A stretch of 64,000 nucleotides of DNA from Bacteroidetes bacterium UKL13-3. GTDB taxonomy: Bacteria > Bacteroidota > Bacteroidia > UKL13-3. The notes under the pieces are model-generated. The model was given only the letters and a program-made list of their open reading frames with translations. It did no database searches and was not told the DNA's origin. Below are positions 19,696 to 28,516 of this stretch, piece by piece. Numbering within the stretch: position 1 is the first letter of the stretch; the number at the start of each line of letters is the position of its first letter. A program made the position numbers and the translations under genes. The DNA is taken from positions 2,722,223 through 2,786,222 of the forward strand of contig CP012155.1 in assembly GCA_001602415.1 (NCBI GenBank), given 5' to 3'.

Positions 19696-20151
19696 GTGTC
19701 GCAACTACACGGAGAATATGAATGTAAACTGGATTCCAAGGGTAGGTTAATCATACCTGCTGCCTTGAAAAAACAGCTGCCTAAAGCTGCTAAGGACTCC
19801 TTTTTTATTAACCGTGGATTTGAAAAATGCTGTGTGCTGTATCCATCTAACGAATGGGAAATCATCGCAACCGAAATCAACAAACTGAGTGATTACATCA
19901 AAAAGGAACGCGAATTCAAACGTTACTTTTTGCGCGGAGCCAGTCAGCTGGAAATGGATACAAACTCTCGTGTAAACCTTCCGAAGTCGTTGTTGGAATA
20001 TGCTGGTATTGGAAATGAGGTAATGCTGTTGGCCTACGGCAACAAAATAGAAGTATGGGGTAAAGCAGCTTACGAAAAAATGTTGAGTGAAGAACCTGAA
20101 GATTTTAGCGCTTTGGCCGAAGAGGTGATGTCGAAGAAGCCTAGCGAGTAG
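19696..20151 (+). CDS. mraZ: Transcriptional regulator / division protein MraZ
   Basis: From GTG 19696 the protein has 151 residues with two SpoVT-AbrB-like halves: GEYECKLDSKGRLIIPAALK at the N-terminus and QLEMDTNSRVNLPKSLLEYAG in the second half, each with the DxxGR-type motif. A start at 19642 would add residues absent from the family and would run through the operator, so GTG is preferred. It is the first gene of the dcw cluster and likely autorepresses through the AGTGG repeats. Confidence 0.93.
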   Translation: MSQLHGEYECKLDSKGRLIIPAALKKQLPKAAKDSFFINRGFEKCCVLYPSNEWEIIATEINKLSDYIKKEREFKRYFLRGASQLEMDTNSRVNLPKSLLEYAGIGNEVMLLAYGNKIEVWGKAAYEKMLSEEPEDFSALAEEVMSKKPSE

Positions 20152-20303
20152 CTGTTGGCAAGAAGTCGGTTGCTCATGGGGAGGACAAATTAATTCAACT
20201 AACGACCAAAGGTAAAACCAACAGCGTTGCATTGAGAAAGACGATAATAATTTAAAGCTAAAAATCCAGCTAACGGCCAAAAGCCAATGGCTAAAAGCAA
20301 AAA
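20152..20303 (+). repeat. mraZ-rsmH spacer with GCTAACGGCC-type repeat
   Basis: The 152-base spacer is non-coding. Its end (20270-20302) has the degenerate GCTAACGGCCAAAAGCC / CAATGGCTAAAAGC units also seen at 921, 21270, 27015 and 28460. Confidence 0.5.
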
Positions 20304-21212
20304 ATGAGTAAATACCACGTGCCTGTTATGTTACATGAATGCCTGGAAGGACTGAATATTCAGCCTGATGGGAAATATGTGGACGTAACATTTGGTGGTG
20401 GTGGCCATTCGAAGGAAATCTTAGCCAAGCTGAGTGCACAAGGACGATTGATTGCGTTTGATCAGGATACCGATGCTCAGCAAAATTTACCGGACGCAGA
20501 TGAACGGTTAGTTTTCATTGATCAGAATTTTGAGTTCATCAAAAACCATTTACAATACCAAGGTTTAGCTCCAGTTAATGGATTGCTAGCCGATTTAGGT
20601 GTTTCATCTTACCAATTTGATACAGACGAAAGAGGTTTCTCTTACCGTTTTGATGACGCAGTACTCGATATGCGTATGGATACATCCTACAGCATTGATG
20701 CGGCTTATGTAATTGCCCATTACACGGAGGAACAGCTTGCGGATATTTTTTATCAATATGGAGAACTCACCAACTCACGTAAGCTAGCAAAGGTGTTAGT
20801 TGAAAGAAGAGGACAACAAACCATAACCACAGTTGGTGACTTAAAAAAAGCTCTCGGCTCTTTCGCTCCCAAATTCAAAGATTATAAATTCTGGTCCCAA
20901 GTATTTCAAGCACTCCGCATTGAAGTAAACCGCGAATTAGAGGTACTTAAAAATATGTTATTGGGCACACTCGATATCATGGCACCCAGAGGTCGACTCG
21001 TGATTATGAGTTACCATTCGTTGGAAGATAGGCTCGTTAAAAACTTCATCAATACAGGAAATTTCAATGGTGATGTAGATAAAGATTTTTACGGCAATGT
21101 CAATCGTCCGTTCACACCCATTAGCAAAAAAGCAATTACAGCAAGCGAAGCGGAATTAGAACTCAATCCCAGATCGAGAAGTGCGAAACTGAGAATAGCA
21201 GAAAGAAATTGA
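20304..21212 (+). CDS. rsmH: 16S rRNA (cytosine1402-N4)-methyltransferase RsmH
   Basis: The 302-residue SAM-dependent methyltransferase (formerly MraW) starts YHVPVMLHECLEGL. It has the SAM-binding GGGGHSKEIL motif (about residue 32), LADLGVSSYQFD (about 95) and the C-terminal VIMSYHSLEDRLVKNF with NPRSRSAKLRIAE. It modifies C1402 in the ribosomal P site. It is the second gene of the dcw cluster, as in most bacteria. Confidence 0.97.
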   Translation: MSKYHVPVMLHECLEGLNIQPDGKYVDVTFGGGGHSKEILAKLSAQGRLIAFDQDTDAQQNLPDADERLVFIDQNFEFIKNHLQYQGLAPVNGLLADLGVSSYQFDTDERGFSYRFDDAVLDMRMDTSYSIDAAYVIAHYTEEQLADIFYQYGELTNSRKLAKVLVERRGQQTITTVGDLKKALGSFAPKFKDYKFWSQVFQALRIEVNRELEVLKNMLLGTLDIMAPRGRLVIMSYHSLEDRLVKNFINTGNFNGDVDKDFYGNVNRPFTPISKKAITASEAELELNPRSRSAKLRIAERN

Positions 21213-21220
21213 GATTTGAG

Positions 21221-21238
21221 TCCCGATAGCTATCGGGA
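21221..21238. repeat. Palindrome TCCCGATA-GC-TATCGGGA
   Basis: Second copy of the element at 2702-2719, with the same GAGAATT right flank. It lies in the rsmH-ftsL spacer, and a GCCAATAGCC-type repeat follows at about 21268-21304. Confidence 0.7.
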
Positions 21239-21306
21239 GAGAATTAAGAAGGAAAAATAAAAAATGAAGACGCTAACAGGCAAAGGCCAATAGCCAACAG
21301 CAAAAC

Positions 21307-21699
21307 ATGGCGAATAAAATAATCATAGAGAACAAACCTGAAGAATTGGTTGAGGAAGCTCCGAAGGAAACTTCGCGGTTAACCAATACCATGCAAAAGG
21401 TTGCCGACTTTGATTTTAACATTTCTCGTGACGGAATGTTGAAGCAAATTCCGTTTGCGTTATTTATTGTGCTATTGCTACTCATACATATTTGGAATGC
21501 ACATAACGTAGAAAAAGTGATTCGCAGAACGGATACGCTAAACCGTGAAATCAAAGAATTGCGCTCAGAGTATATCAGTATTTTGAGTGAGTTAATGAGT
21601 GAAAGTAAACAATCAGCCGTTGCTGCAAAACTGGATACACTTGGCATCAAAGAATTAACAACACCTCCATTTAAAATTACCCAAAACAGTGGCAACTAA
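21307..21699 (+). CDS. ftsL: FtsL-like cell division protein
   Basis: The 130-residue protein has a cytoplasmic N-terminus of about 48 residues, one membrane segment (PFALFIVLLLLIHIW) and a short extracytoplasmic heptad-like part (NVEKVIRRTDTLNREIKELR). That is the plan of FtsL, a bitopic partner of FtsQ/FtsB at the septum. Its position between rsmH and ftsI is the position of ftsL. The 3' end overlaps the ftsI GTG start by 11 bases. Confidence 0.85.
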   Translation: MANKIIIENKPEELVEEAPKETSRLTNTMQKVADFDFNISRDGMLKQIPFALFIVLLLLIHIWNAHNVEKVIRRTDTLNREIKELRSEYISILSELMSESKQSAVAAKLDTLGIKELTTPPFKITQNSGN

Positions 21700-23824
21700 T
21701 ATCCGAAAAGTCATTATGATCAGAACGTACATCGCATACGGAGGTATGTGTGTGTTCGCTTTGGCTATTGTGGCCTATTTGGTAAAAATACAATACGTTG
21801 AAAAAAAGCATTGGCTAGAAATGGCTGAAAGCATTGGTACAACTATCCAAACAGTGGAACCTGCGCGTGGAAATATTTTTGCAAGCGATTATAGTTTGTT
21901 GGCCACTTCTCTTCCCATTTATGATTTACGCATTGATGGTAAAGCTCCCGCTTTTAAGGATGATGAAATTTTTGAAAACAATATCGACTCACTCTCCTAC
22001 TACTTATCAAATTTATTTGCCGACAGAAGTAAGGCCGAGTATAAACGAATTTTAACAGGGGTTCGCAAACGTAAAGATCGATACTACTTATTAAAACGTA
22101 AAGTGAGCTATTTAGAGATGCGCAATGTAATTACCTTCCCTATTTTTCGCGCAGGCAAATACAAAGGTGGATTAAATGTAGAAGAACACAATCGCAGAGA
22201 AAAACCTTTTGACATACTTGCTGAACGTACTATTGGCTACAGCGTAAAAGGTATTGCACCGGTTGGTATAGAAGGAGCATTCGACAAGGAACTTTCAGGC
22301 CGGCCAGGCAAACGTGTAATGCAGCGAATTGCCGGAGGTACATGGATTCCGATTAATGACGAGGAACAAATTGAGGCGCAAAACGGAAAAGATATTGTTA
22401 CAACTATTGATGTGAATATTCAAGATGTTGCCGAACATGCGCTGTTAAATACCCTCGTAAAAAATGATGCACAATGGGGTACAGCTATTTTGATGGAAGT
22501 AAAAACCGGAGAGATAAAAGCCATTGCAAATTTAACCCGCATTTCGGAAGGTGTGTATACCGAACAATACAATTATGCTGTTGGCGAAAGTTTAGAACCA
22601 GGTTCGACCTTTAAACTCACATCTATGCTTGCGTTACTTGAAGATGGCAAAGCAAAAATGACCGATACCTACGATACAGAAGGCGGCCAAAAACGTTATA
22701 CATCAACAGCTGTAATGTACGACTCGGAACCTGGCGGACATGGTATCGTTAACTTTCAGCAAGCATTTGAGTATTCGTCAAATGTTGCCATTTCGAAAGC
22801 GGTATTTGAAGCGTACAAAAAAAATCCACGCCAGTTTTATGATCATCTCGTAAAACTCAAACTCAATCAACCTATCGGATTGCAAATAACCGGAGAAGGC
22901 AAACCCATGATTAAAAGTCCAGATGATAAAGGATGGTCGGGAACTACTTTACCTTGGAGCAGCATAGGATATGAAGTAAAAGTTACACCTCTGCAAGTTG
23001 CAACCTTATACAATGCCATTGCGAATAACGGCAAAATGATTAAACCCATTTTTGTAAAAGAAATTCAAAAAACAGGCCGCACCATCCGTGCTTTCAAAAC
23101 CGAAACAATGGTGGAACAAGTTTGTAAACCTAGCACACTGGCTAATCTTCGTACCATGATGGAAGGTGTAGTGCTGCATGGAACAGGCAGCAACCTTCGT
23201 AATCCAAATTATACCGTTGCCGGAAAAACAGGAACTGCATTAGTAGCTGACGGCCGAAAAGGTTACGCTCAAAAACTATATCGCTCCTCCTTTTGCGGAT
23301 ACTTCCCTGCACAAAATCCACAATATACTTGCATGGTGATGGTGAACGGACCATCCAAAGGAATATATTATGGATCGGCAGTAGCGGGACCAGTATTTAA
23401 AGAAATTGCCGATAAAGTTTATTCGAACAGCACACACTTGCATCCCGAATTGCGCTTTGCATTTAATAACGATAGCGCAATCTCTATTCCCAAAGCATAC
23501 ATTGGTTTTAAAGACGAAATTAAAACCGTTTACAGTACACTTGGGATTTCATCGCATCGCGAAAATGACACCGTTGAAGAAAACGGAAGCGAGTGGGTCG
23601 CAACTTCTATTCAAAAGAAAACAGTTTCATTGGTTCATAAAAAAATGATGAACAATAACCTCATTCCTGATGTAACCGGTATGGGCTTAAAAGATGCTTT
23701 ATACCTATTGGAAAATGCAGGTTTAAAAGTAACCATACAGGGAATGGGCAAAGTAAAAAAACAAAGCCTTAATCCAGGAGCAACAGTAGTGAAAGGCAAT
23801 ACCATCAATTTAATATTAGGATAG
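21689..23824 (+). CDS. ftsI: Septal penicillin-binding protein (FtsI/PBP3-like) with C-terminal PASTA domain
   Basis: The 711-residue peptidoglycan transpeptidase has one membrane anchor (YIAYGGMCVFALAIVAYLV), a dimerisation domain, and then the transpeptidase with STFK (about residue 310), SSN (about 368) and KTGT (about 515). A PASTA domain ends it (LIPDVTGMGLKDALYLLENA). It cross-links septal wall with FtsW. The first start is GTG 21689, overlapping ftsL; ATG 21716 is an alternative. Its stop overlaps the murE GTG by one base, so translation is probably coupled. Confidence 0.95.
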   Translation: MATNIRKVIMIRTYIAYGGMCVFALAIVAYLVKIQYVEKKHWLEMAESIGTTIQTVEPARGNIFASDYSLLATSLPIYDLRIDGKAPAFKDDEIFENNIDSLSYYLSNLFADRSKAEYKRILTGVRKRKDRYYLLKRKVSYLEMRNVITFPIFRAGKYKGGLNVEEHNRREKPFDILAERTIGYSVKGIAPVGIEGAFDKELSGRPGKRVMQRIAGGTWIPINDEEQIEAQNGKDIVTTIDVNIQDVAEHALLNTLVKNDAQWGTAILMEVKTGEIKAIANLTRISEGVYTEQYNYAVGESLEPGSTFKLTSMLALLEDGKAKMTDTYDTEGGQKRYTSTAVMYDSEPGGHGIVNFQQAFEYSSNVAISKAVFEAYKKNPRQFYDHLVKLKLNQPIGLQITGEGKPMIKSPDDKGWSGTTLPWSSIGYEVKVTPLQVATLYNAIANNGKMIKPIFVKEIQKTGRTIRAFKTETMVEQVCKPSTLANLRTMMEGVVLHGTGSNLRNPNYTVAGKTGTALVADGRKGYAQKLYRSSFCGYFPAQNPQYTCMVMVNGPSKGIYYGSAVAGPVFKEIADKVYSNSTHLHPELRFAFNNDSAISIPKAYIGFKDEIKTVYSTLGISSHRENDTVEENGSEWVATSIQKKTVSLVHKKMMNNNLIPDVTGMGLKDALYLLENAGLKVTIQGMGKVKKQSLNPGATVVKGNTINLILG

Positions 23825-25284
23825 TGAAAACGATAGCAGAACTCATACAACATTCCTCGGTAAAACAAGTAATTGGTGACACACAATTAACTGTTTTACA
23901 CCTTACATACGATTCGCGTAATGTGGGAGAAGGCTCGTTATTTTTTGCTGTAAAAGGGACTCAAGTTGATGGCCATACTTTTATTCAAAGTGTTATTGAA
24001 AAAGGCGCTGCAGCCATTGTTTGTGAAACATTGCCTGCTACACTAGATGAAACCGTAACGTATATTCAGGTTAACAATACAAGTGAAGCAATGGCCAATA
24101 TTGCTGCCGAGTTTTACAATCATCCTTCGCGTAAATTAAAACTAACAGCAGTAACCGGAACCAATGGAAAAACCACTGTAGCAACACTGCTCTTTAAATT
24201 GTTTCGCTCATTTGGATATAATGTTGGCTTACTGTCAACTGTACAAAACCAAATTAATGAAGAGATCATTCCTTCAACGCATACAACACCCGATAGCATT
24301 CGCATTAACGAGTTATTAGAGATGATGGTTGATAACGGTTGCGAATACTGCTTCATGGAGGCCAGCTCACATGCAATAGATCAAAATAGAATTGAAGGAT
24401 TGCATTTTGCAGGAACGATTTTCAACAACATCACACACGATCATTTAGATTATCACCTCACCTTTGATAATTACATTAAAGCCAAGAAGAAACTATTTGA
24501 TACGGTAAATGAAGATGCGTTTGCTCTTACCAACAAAGACGATAAAAACGGGATGGTGATGTTGCAAAATACCAAAGCCACCAAGTACACTTTCAGTTTA
24601 AACAGCATGGCCGATTTTAAAGCCAAGATTATTGAAAGTGATTTTAATGGAATGTTACTAAATATAGATGGAGACGAGGCATGGTTTCGTTTAGTTGGAA
24701 ATTTTAACGCTTATAATTTACTAGCTGTTTATGGCGCTGCTTTTTTATTAGGGAAAGAGAAACGCGAAATTATTACCCACCTAAGTAGCATCGAATCGGT
24801 GAAGGGTCGGTTTGAATATGTGCGTTCAGAAAATGGTGTGATTGCCGTTGTAGACTATGCACACACGCCCGATGCATTGGAGAATGTATTATCAACCATT
24901 AACCAGTTACGTACCAAAAACGAACAACTCATTACGATAGTTGGGTGTGGCGGAAACCGCGATGCAGCGAAACGCCCGGTTATGGCTGATGTAGCGACAG
25001 AACTAAGCACCAAAGTTATTTTCACTTCAGATAATCCGCGCAACGAAAATCCTGAAACTATTTTAGATGATATGCAAAAAGGCGTGAAGCCGTTGCATTA
25101 CAAAAAAACACTACGTATTGCCGATAGAAAAGAAGCTATCAAAACAGCTATCAGTATGGCCGCAAAAGGAGATATCATTTTAGTTGCCGGAAAAGGACAT
25201 GAAAATTACCAGGAAATTAAAGGGGTGAAACATCACTTTGACGATAAAGAAACCGTACTCGAACTTTTTAAACTAATGAACTAA
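23824..25284 (+). CDS. murE: UDP-MurNAc-tripeptide synthetase MurE
   Basis: The 486-residue Mur ligase starts at GTG 23824, overlapping the ftsI TAG. The ATP loop TGTNGKTTVATLLF is near residue 112. The substrate motif DNPR (TSDNPRNENP, about residue 402) is the one that marks meso-diaminopimelate-adding enzymes, so the wall is DAP type. It acts in the cytoplasm after MurD. Confidence 0.96.
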   Translation: MKTIAELIQHSSVKQVIGDTQLTVLHLTYDSRNVGEGSLFFAVKGTQVDGHTFIQSVIEKGAAAIVCETLPATLDETVTYIQVNNTSEAMANIAAEFYNHPSRKLKLTAVTGTNGKTTVATLLFKLFRSFGYNVGLLSTVQNQINEEIIPSTHTTPDSIRINELLEMMVDNGCEYCFMEASSHAIDQNRIEGLHFAGTIFNNITHDHLDYHLTFDNYIKAKKKLFDTVNEDAFALTNKDDKNGMVMLQNTKATKYTFSLNSMADFKAKIIESDFNGMLLNIDGDEAWFRLVGNFNAYNLLAVYGAAFLLGKEKREIITHLSSIESVKGRFEYVRSENGVIAVVDYAHTPDALENVLSTINQLRTKNEQLITIVGCGGNRDAAKRPVMADVATELSTKVIFTSDNPRNENPETILDDMQKGVKPLHYKKTLRIADRKEAIKTAISMAAKGDIILVAGKGHENYQEIKGVKHHFDDKETVLELFKLMN

Positions 25285-25285
25285 A

Positions 25286-25323
25286 AATGTGCAAATGTGA
25301 TTATGTGTAAATGTGTAGATACA
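25286..25323. repeat. Left flanking repeat of the four-helix-bundle insert
   Basis: A-T rich run with units ATGTGCAAATGTG and TTATGTGTAAATGTG between murE and the four-helix-bundle gene. The inverted counterpart is at 25707-25745. Confidence 0.65.
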
Positions 25324-25340
25324 TAACTAAACCCTAAAAG

Positions 25341-25706
25341 ATGAATACAATGACCAGAATGAAAAAATTAAATGACAATCTAATACTGAAACTCACATTC
25401 GAGTTTGCTGTAAAGGTTATTGCATATACCGAAGAACTAGAAAGATTGAGAAGGTTTAACATGGCGAATCAACTATTCAGATCAGGAACTTCAATTGGTG
25501 CAAATATTCATGAGGCACAAAGTGCTGAAAGCAGAAACGACTTCATTCATAAGATGAAAATAGCCGATAAAGAAGCCAATGAAACATGGTACTGGTTAAT
25601 GCTCTGCAATTCCATTGAAAGCTATCCAAACTGTGAAGAGTTATTAAACGACATAGAAGCTATTTTAAAAGTTCTCGGAAAAATAATCAGTACATCAAAA
25701 TCATAA
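25341..25706 (+). CDS. Four-helix-bundle protein (23S rRNA intervening-sequence protein family)
   Basis: The 121-residue protein matches the S23/IVP family: a K-L-T-FEFAVKVI first helix, ELERLRRFNMANQLFRSGTS, IGANIHEAQSAESRNDFIHK, and KEANETWYWLMLCNS. Members are encoded in 23S rRNA intervening sequences of some bacteria and are related to the Avd proteins of diversity-generating retroelements; their own function is unclear. Here the gene interrupts the dcw cluster between murE and mraY and is bordered by inverted AT-rich repeats (25286-25323 and 25707-25745). It looks like an inserted unit. ATG 25341 or 25359 could be the start. Confidence 0.88.
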   Translation: MNTMTRMKKLNDNLILKLTFEFAVKVIAYTEELERLRRFNMANQLFRSGTSIGANIHEAQSAESRNDFIHKMKIADKEANETWYWLMLCNSIESYPNCEELLNDIEAILKVLGKIISTSKS

Positions 25707-25745
25707 ATCATTTACACATAAGCACATATTCTAATCTGCACATAT
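25707..25745. repeat. Right flanking repeat of the four-helix-bundle insert
   Basis: CATTTACACATAAGCACAT and CTGCACATAT units, the imperfect inverted counterpart of 25286-25323 (the reverse complement reads ATATGTGCAG, then TTATGTGTAAATG). Confidence 0.65.
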
Positions 25746-27014
25746 ATGTTATACTACTTATTTGAATACTTAGACAAAACATTGGACATCCCTGGAGCAG
25801 GAGCGTTCCAGTACATATCAACACGTGCGGCATTGGCAATTATACTTTCGCTTACCATCTCAATGGTTTTTGGAAAGAGGTTAATTGAATGGTTGCGTAA
25901 TTTACAAGTTGCCGAAACGGTTCGTAACTTAGGATTGGAAGGAGAAAAACAAAAACAAGGAACGCCAACCATGGGAGGTTTAATCATCCTTGGAGCCATT
26001 TTAATTCCAACATTGTTGTTTGCTCGCTTAACCAATGTATACGTTATACTCATTGTAATATCAACAGTTTGGTTGGGAGTAGTTGGATTTATTGACGACT
26101 ATATAAAAGTATTTAAAAAGAACAAAGAAGGATTAGCCGGGCGCTTTAAAATATTAGGCCAGGTTGGTTTAGGGGTAATTGTGGCAACCACTCTGTTTTA
26201 TAACGAAAATGTAAAGACCCGTGAATTTTTTAAACCTGAAGAAGTAACAACCAAATTTATTGAAGCCAACAACTTACAACCACAATCAATAGACGGACAA
26301 ATATATTTGGTAAAAGAAGAACACTCCACCACAACCAATATTCCTTTCTTTAAATCAACAGAATTTGATTATGCTGATGTACTCAAATTTATGGGAGAGA
26401 ATTACCGCGACTATAATTATTGGATTTATCTATTGGTTGTAATTTTCATCATCACCGCTGTTTCAAATGGAGCTAACATAACAGATGGAATTGATGGATT
26501 AGCAGCGGGTACGTCCGCTATTATCGTTGTTACACTCGGTTTATTTGCATACGTATCAGGCAATATTATTTTCTCCAAATACTTAGGCATTATGTATATC
26601 CCGCACCTAGGTGAACTGGTAATTTTTGCAGGAGCTTTTGTGGGAGCGTGTGTGGGATTTTTATGGTACAACTCCTATCCTGCTCAGGTATTTATGGGCG
26701 ATACCGGAAGTCTTGCTTTGGGTGGAATTATTGCATCTTTCTCTTTGATGGTTCGCAAAGAATTATTGATCCCTATTTTATGCGGAATCTTTTTGGTCGA
26801 GAACTTATCGGTTATTCTGCAGGTATATTATTTCAAATACCAAAAACGCAAACACGGCATAGAGTACGCGCGCGAACATCGTCTTTTTAAAATGTCGCCA
26901 TTGCATCACCATTATCAAAAGAGTGGTTACCACGAATCCAAAATTGTAACACGCTTTTGGATTATCGGAATCATGTTAGCCATTATTACCATTTTAACAT
27001 TGAAAGTACGATAA
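25746..27014 (+). CDS. mraY: Phospho-MurNAc-pentapeptide transferase MraY
   Basis: The 422-residue membrane enzyme makes lipid I from UDP-MurNAc-pentapeptide and undecaprenyl phosphate. It has about ten membrane helices and the family motifs [10 protein letters not shown] (about residue 72), GFIDDYIKV (about 115), [15 protein letters not shown] (about 245) and [11 protein letters not shown] (about 318). A soluble insert near residues 155-220 is typical of Bacteroidota MraY. It follows the four-helix-bundle insert closely. Confidence 0.96.
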   Translation: MLYYLFEYLDKTLDIPGAGAFQYISTRAALAIILSLTISMVFGKRLIEWLRNLQVAETVRNLGLEGEKQKQGTPTMGGLIILGAILIPTLLFARLTNVYVILIVISTVWLGVVGFIDDYIKVFKKNKEGLAGRFKILGQVGLGVIVATTLFYNENVKTREFFKPEEVTTKFIEANNLQPQSIDGQIYLVKEEHSTTTNIPFFKSTEFDYADVLKFMGENYRDYNYWIYLLVVIFIITAVSNGANITDGIDGLAAGTSAIIVVTLGLFAYVSGNIIFSKYLGIMYIPHLGELVIFAGAFVGACVGFLWYNSYPAQVFMGDTGSLALGGIIASFSLMVRKELLIPILCGIFLVENLSVILQVYYFKYQKRKHGIEYAREHRLFKMSPLHHHYQKSGYHESKIVTRFWIIGIMLAIITILTLKVR

Positions 27015-27119
27015 GCTGCTGTTGGCTTTTGGCCCTTAGCCTTTAGCCCAAAACAACGAAAGACTAACATAATTAACAAAGCAATACGATAAACAAACTC
27101 TCTGAATACAAAACACAAC
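27015..27119. repeat. mraY-murD spacer with GGCTTTTGGCCCTTAGCC repeat
   Basis: Non-coding spacer. 27016-27050 holds the GCTGTTGGC / TTTTGGCCCTTAGCC / TTTAGCCC repeat type, in the inverse orientation to the copies near 1000 and 20280. Confidence 0.5.
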
Positions 27120-28460
27120 ATGCAACAACGAATTGTCATATTAGGTAGCGGAGAAAGCGGAACCGGAGCAGCCATCTTAGCCAAGCAAAAAGGCTTTGAT
27201 GTGTTTGTAAGCGATGCTGGATCTATTCCTGATAAATATAAGCAGGAGTTGGATGCTATTACTGTACCGTATGAAGAAGGTGCGCATACTGAAGTTTTGA
27301 TATTGAATGCTCACGAGGTAATTAAAAGTCCGGGTATTCCAGATACTGCCCCATTAATTCAGAAACTGATTGCACAAAAAACTTCAATTATTTCTGAGAT
27401 TGAATTTGCCGCACGCTATACCAATGCTACTAAAATTTGTATCACAGGAACCAATGGCAAAACTACTACTACTTCACTAGTGCATCACCTCCTGCAAAAA
27501 GCAGGCTTAAATGTTGCCGTTGGAGGCAATATTGGTATCAGCTTTGCGCGTTTAGTTTCCGAGAAAGAATATGACTACTATGTATTGGAGTTAAGCAGTT
27601 TTCAACTCGATAACATGTATAATTTCAAAGCAGAAATTGGAGTTATATGCAATATCACACCCGATCACCTCGATCGATATAACTACGAATTACAAAATTA
27701 CATCAATGCTAAATTTCGCATTCTTCAAAATCAAACTTCAGATGATGTTTTCATCTATTGTGCGGATGATGAATTAACCATTGCTAATTTAACCAAACAA
27801 AACATTCCTGCGAAACAGCTTCCGTTTGCTTTCGGACATGAAATATCGCCTGGTGCATTCATCAAAAACGGGGAACTCTCCTCAACCATCGACAAATCAA
27901 ATCTCTTCACTATGTATACAAATGAACTAAGTTTAAAAGGGCGTCACAATGCCTACAATTCAATGGCAGCAGCCGTTATTGGACAAGTGCTTAACATCCG
28001 CAAAGAAACCATTCGCGAATGCTTAATGGATTTTCAAAATGTTGAACATCGATTGGAGAAGGTAGCTACCATTGGGGGAGTTGAATTCATCAACGACTCA
28101 AAAGCAACCAACGTAAACTCTACTTGGTATGCATTGGAAAGCATGGAAAAAGATACCATTTGGATTGCCGGTGGTGTTGACAAAGGAAATGAGTATGCTT
28201 TATTAAAAGAGATGGTGAAAGAAAAAGTGCGCATCATTGTGTGCATGGGTTTAGACAATCGTAAAATACATGAAGCATTTGCTGCTGATGTTGACATGAT
28301 TGTAAATACCAGCTCGGCAAAAGAAGCAGTTCATGTAGCGCATAAATTAGCGAAACCGGGTGAAGTTGTATTGCTCTCTCCTGCTTGTGCTTCTTTCGAC
28401 TTGTTTAAAAACTACGAAGACAGAGGTCGTCAGTTTAAAAACGCAGTGAAAGAACTTTAG
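27120..28460 (+). CDS. murD: UDP-MurNAc-L-alanine--D-glutamate ligase MurD
   Basis: The 446-residue Mur ligase has an N-terminal Rossmann-type UDP domain (RIVILGSGESGTGAAILA), the ATP loop TGTNGKTTTTSLVHH (about residue 114) and the C-terminal LLSPACASFDLFKNYEDRG characteristic of MurD. It adds D-glutamate in the cytoplasm. Its place between mraY and ftsW is standard. Confidence 0.96.
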   Translation: MQQRIVILGSGESGTGAAILAKQKGFDVFVSDAGSIPDKYKQELDAITVPYEEGAHTEVLILNAHEVIKSPGIPDTAPLIQKLIAQKTSIISEIEFAARYTNATKICITGTNGKTTTTSLVHHLLQKAGLNVAVGGNIGISFARLVSEKEYDYYVLELSSFQLDNMYNFKAEIGVICNITPDHLDRYNYELQNYINAKFRILQNQTSDDVFIYCADDELTIANLTKQNIPAKQLPFAFGHEISPGAFIKNGELSSTIDKSNLFTMYTNELSLKGRHNAYNSMAAAVIGQVLNIRKETIRECLMDFQNVEHRLEKVATIGGVEFINDSKATNVNSTWYALESMEKDTIWIAGGVDKGNEYALLKEMVKEKVRIIVCMGLDNRKIHEAFAADVDMIVNTSSAKEAVHVAHKLAKPGEVVLLSPACASFDLFKNYEDRGRQFKNAVKEL

Positions 28461-28516
28461 AATTAGCTTATGGCCGTTAGCCTTCAGCTATTGGCTTTAA
28501 CATTATATAGACTAGC
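28461..28516. repeat. murD-ftsW spacer with GGCCGTTAGCC-type repeat
   Basis: Short spacer containing TTATGGCCGTTAGCC and TTCAGCTATTGGC, one more member of the degenerate GCCAAYAGCC family. Confidence 0.45.
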
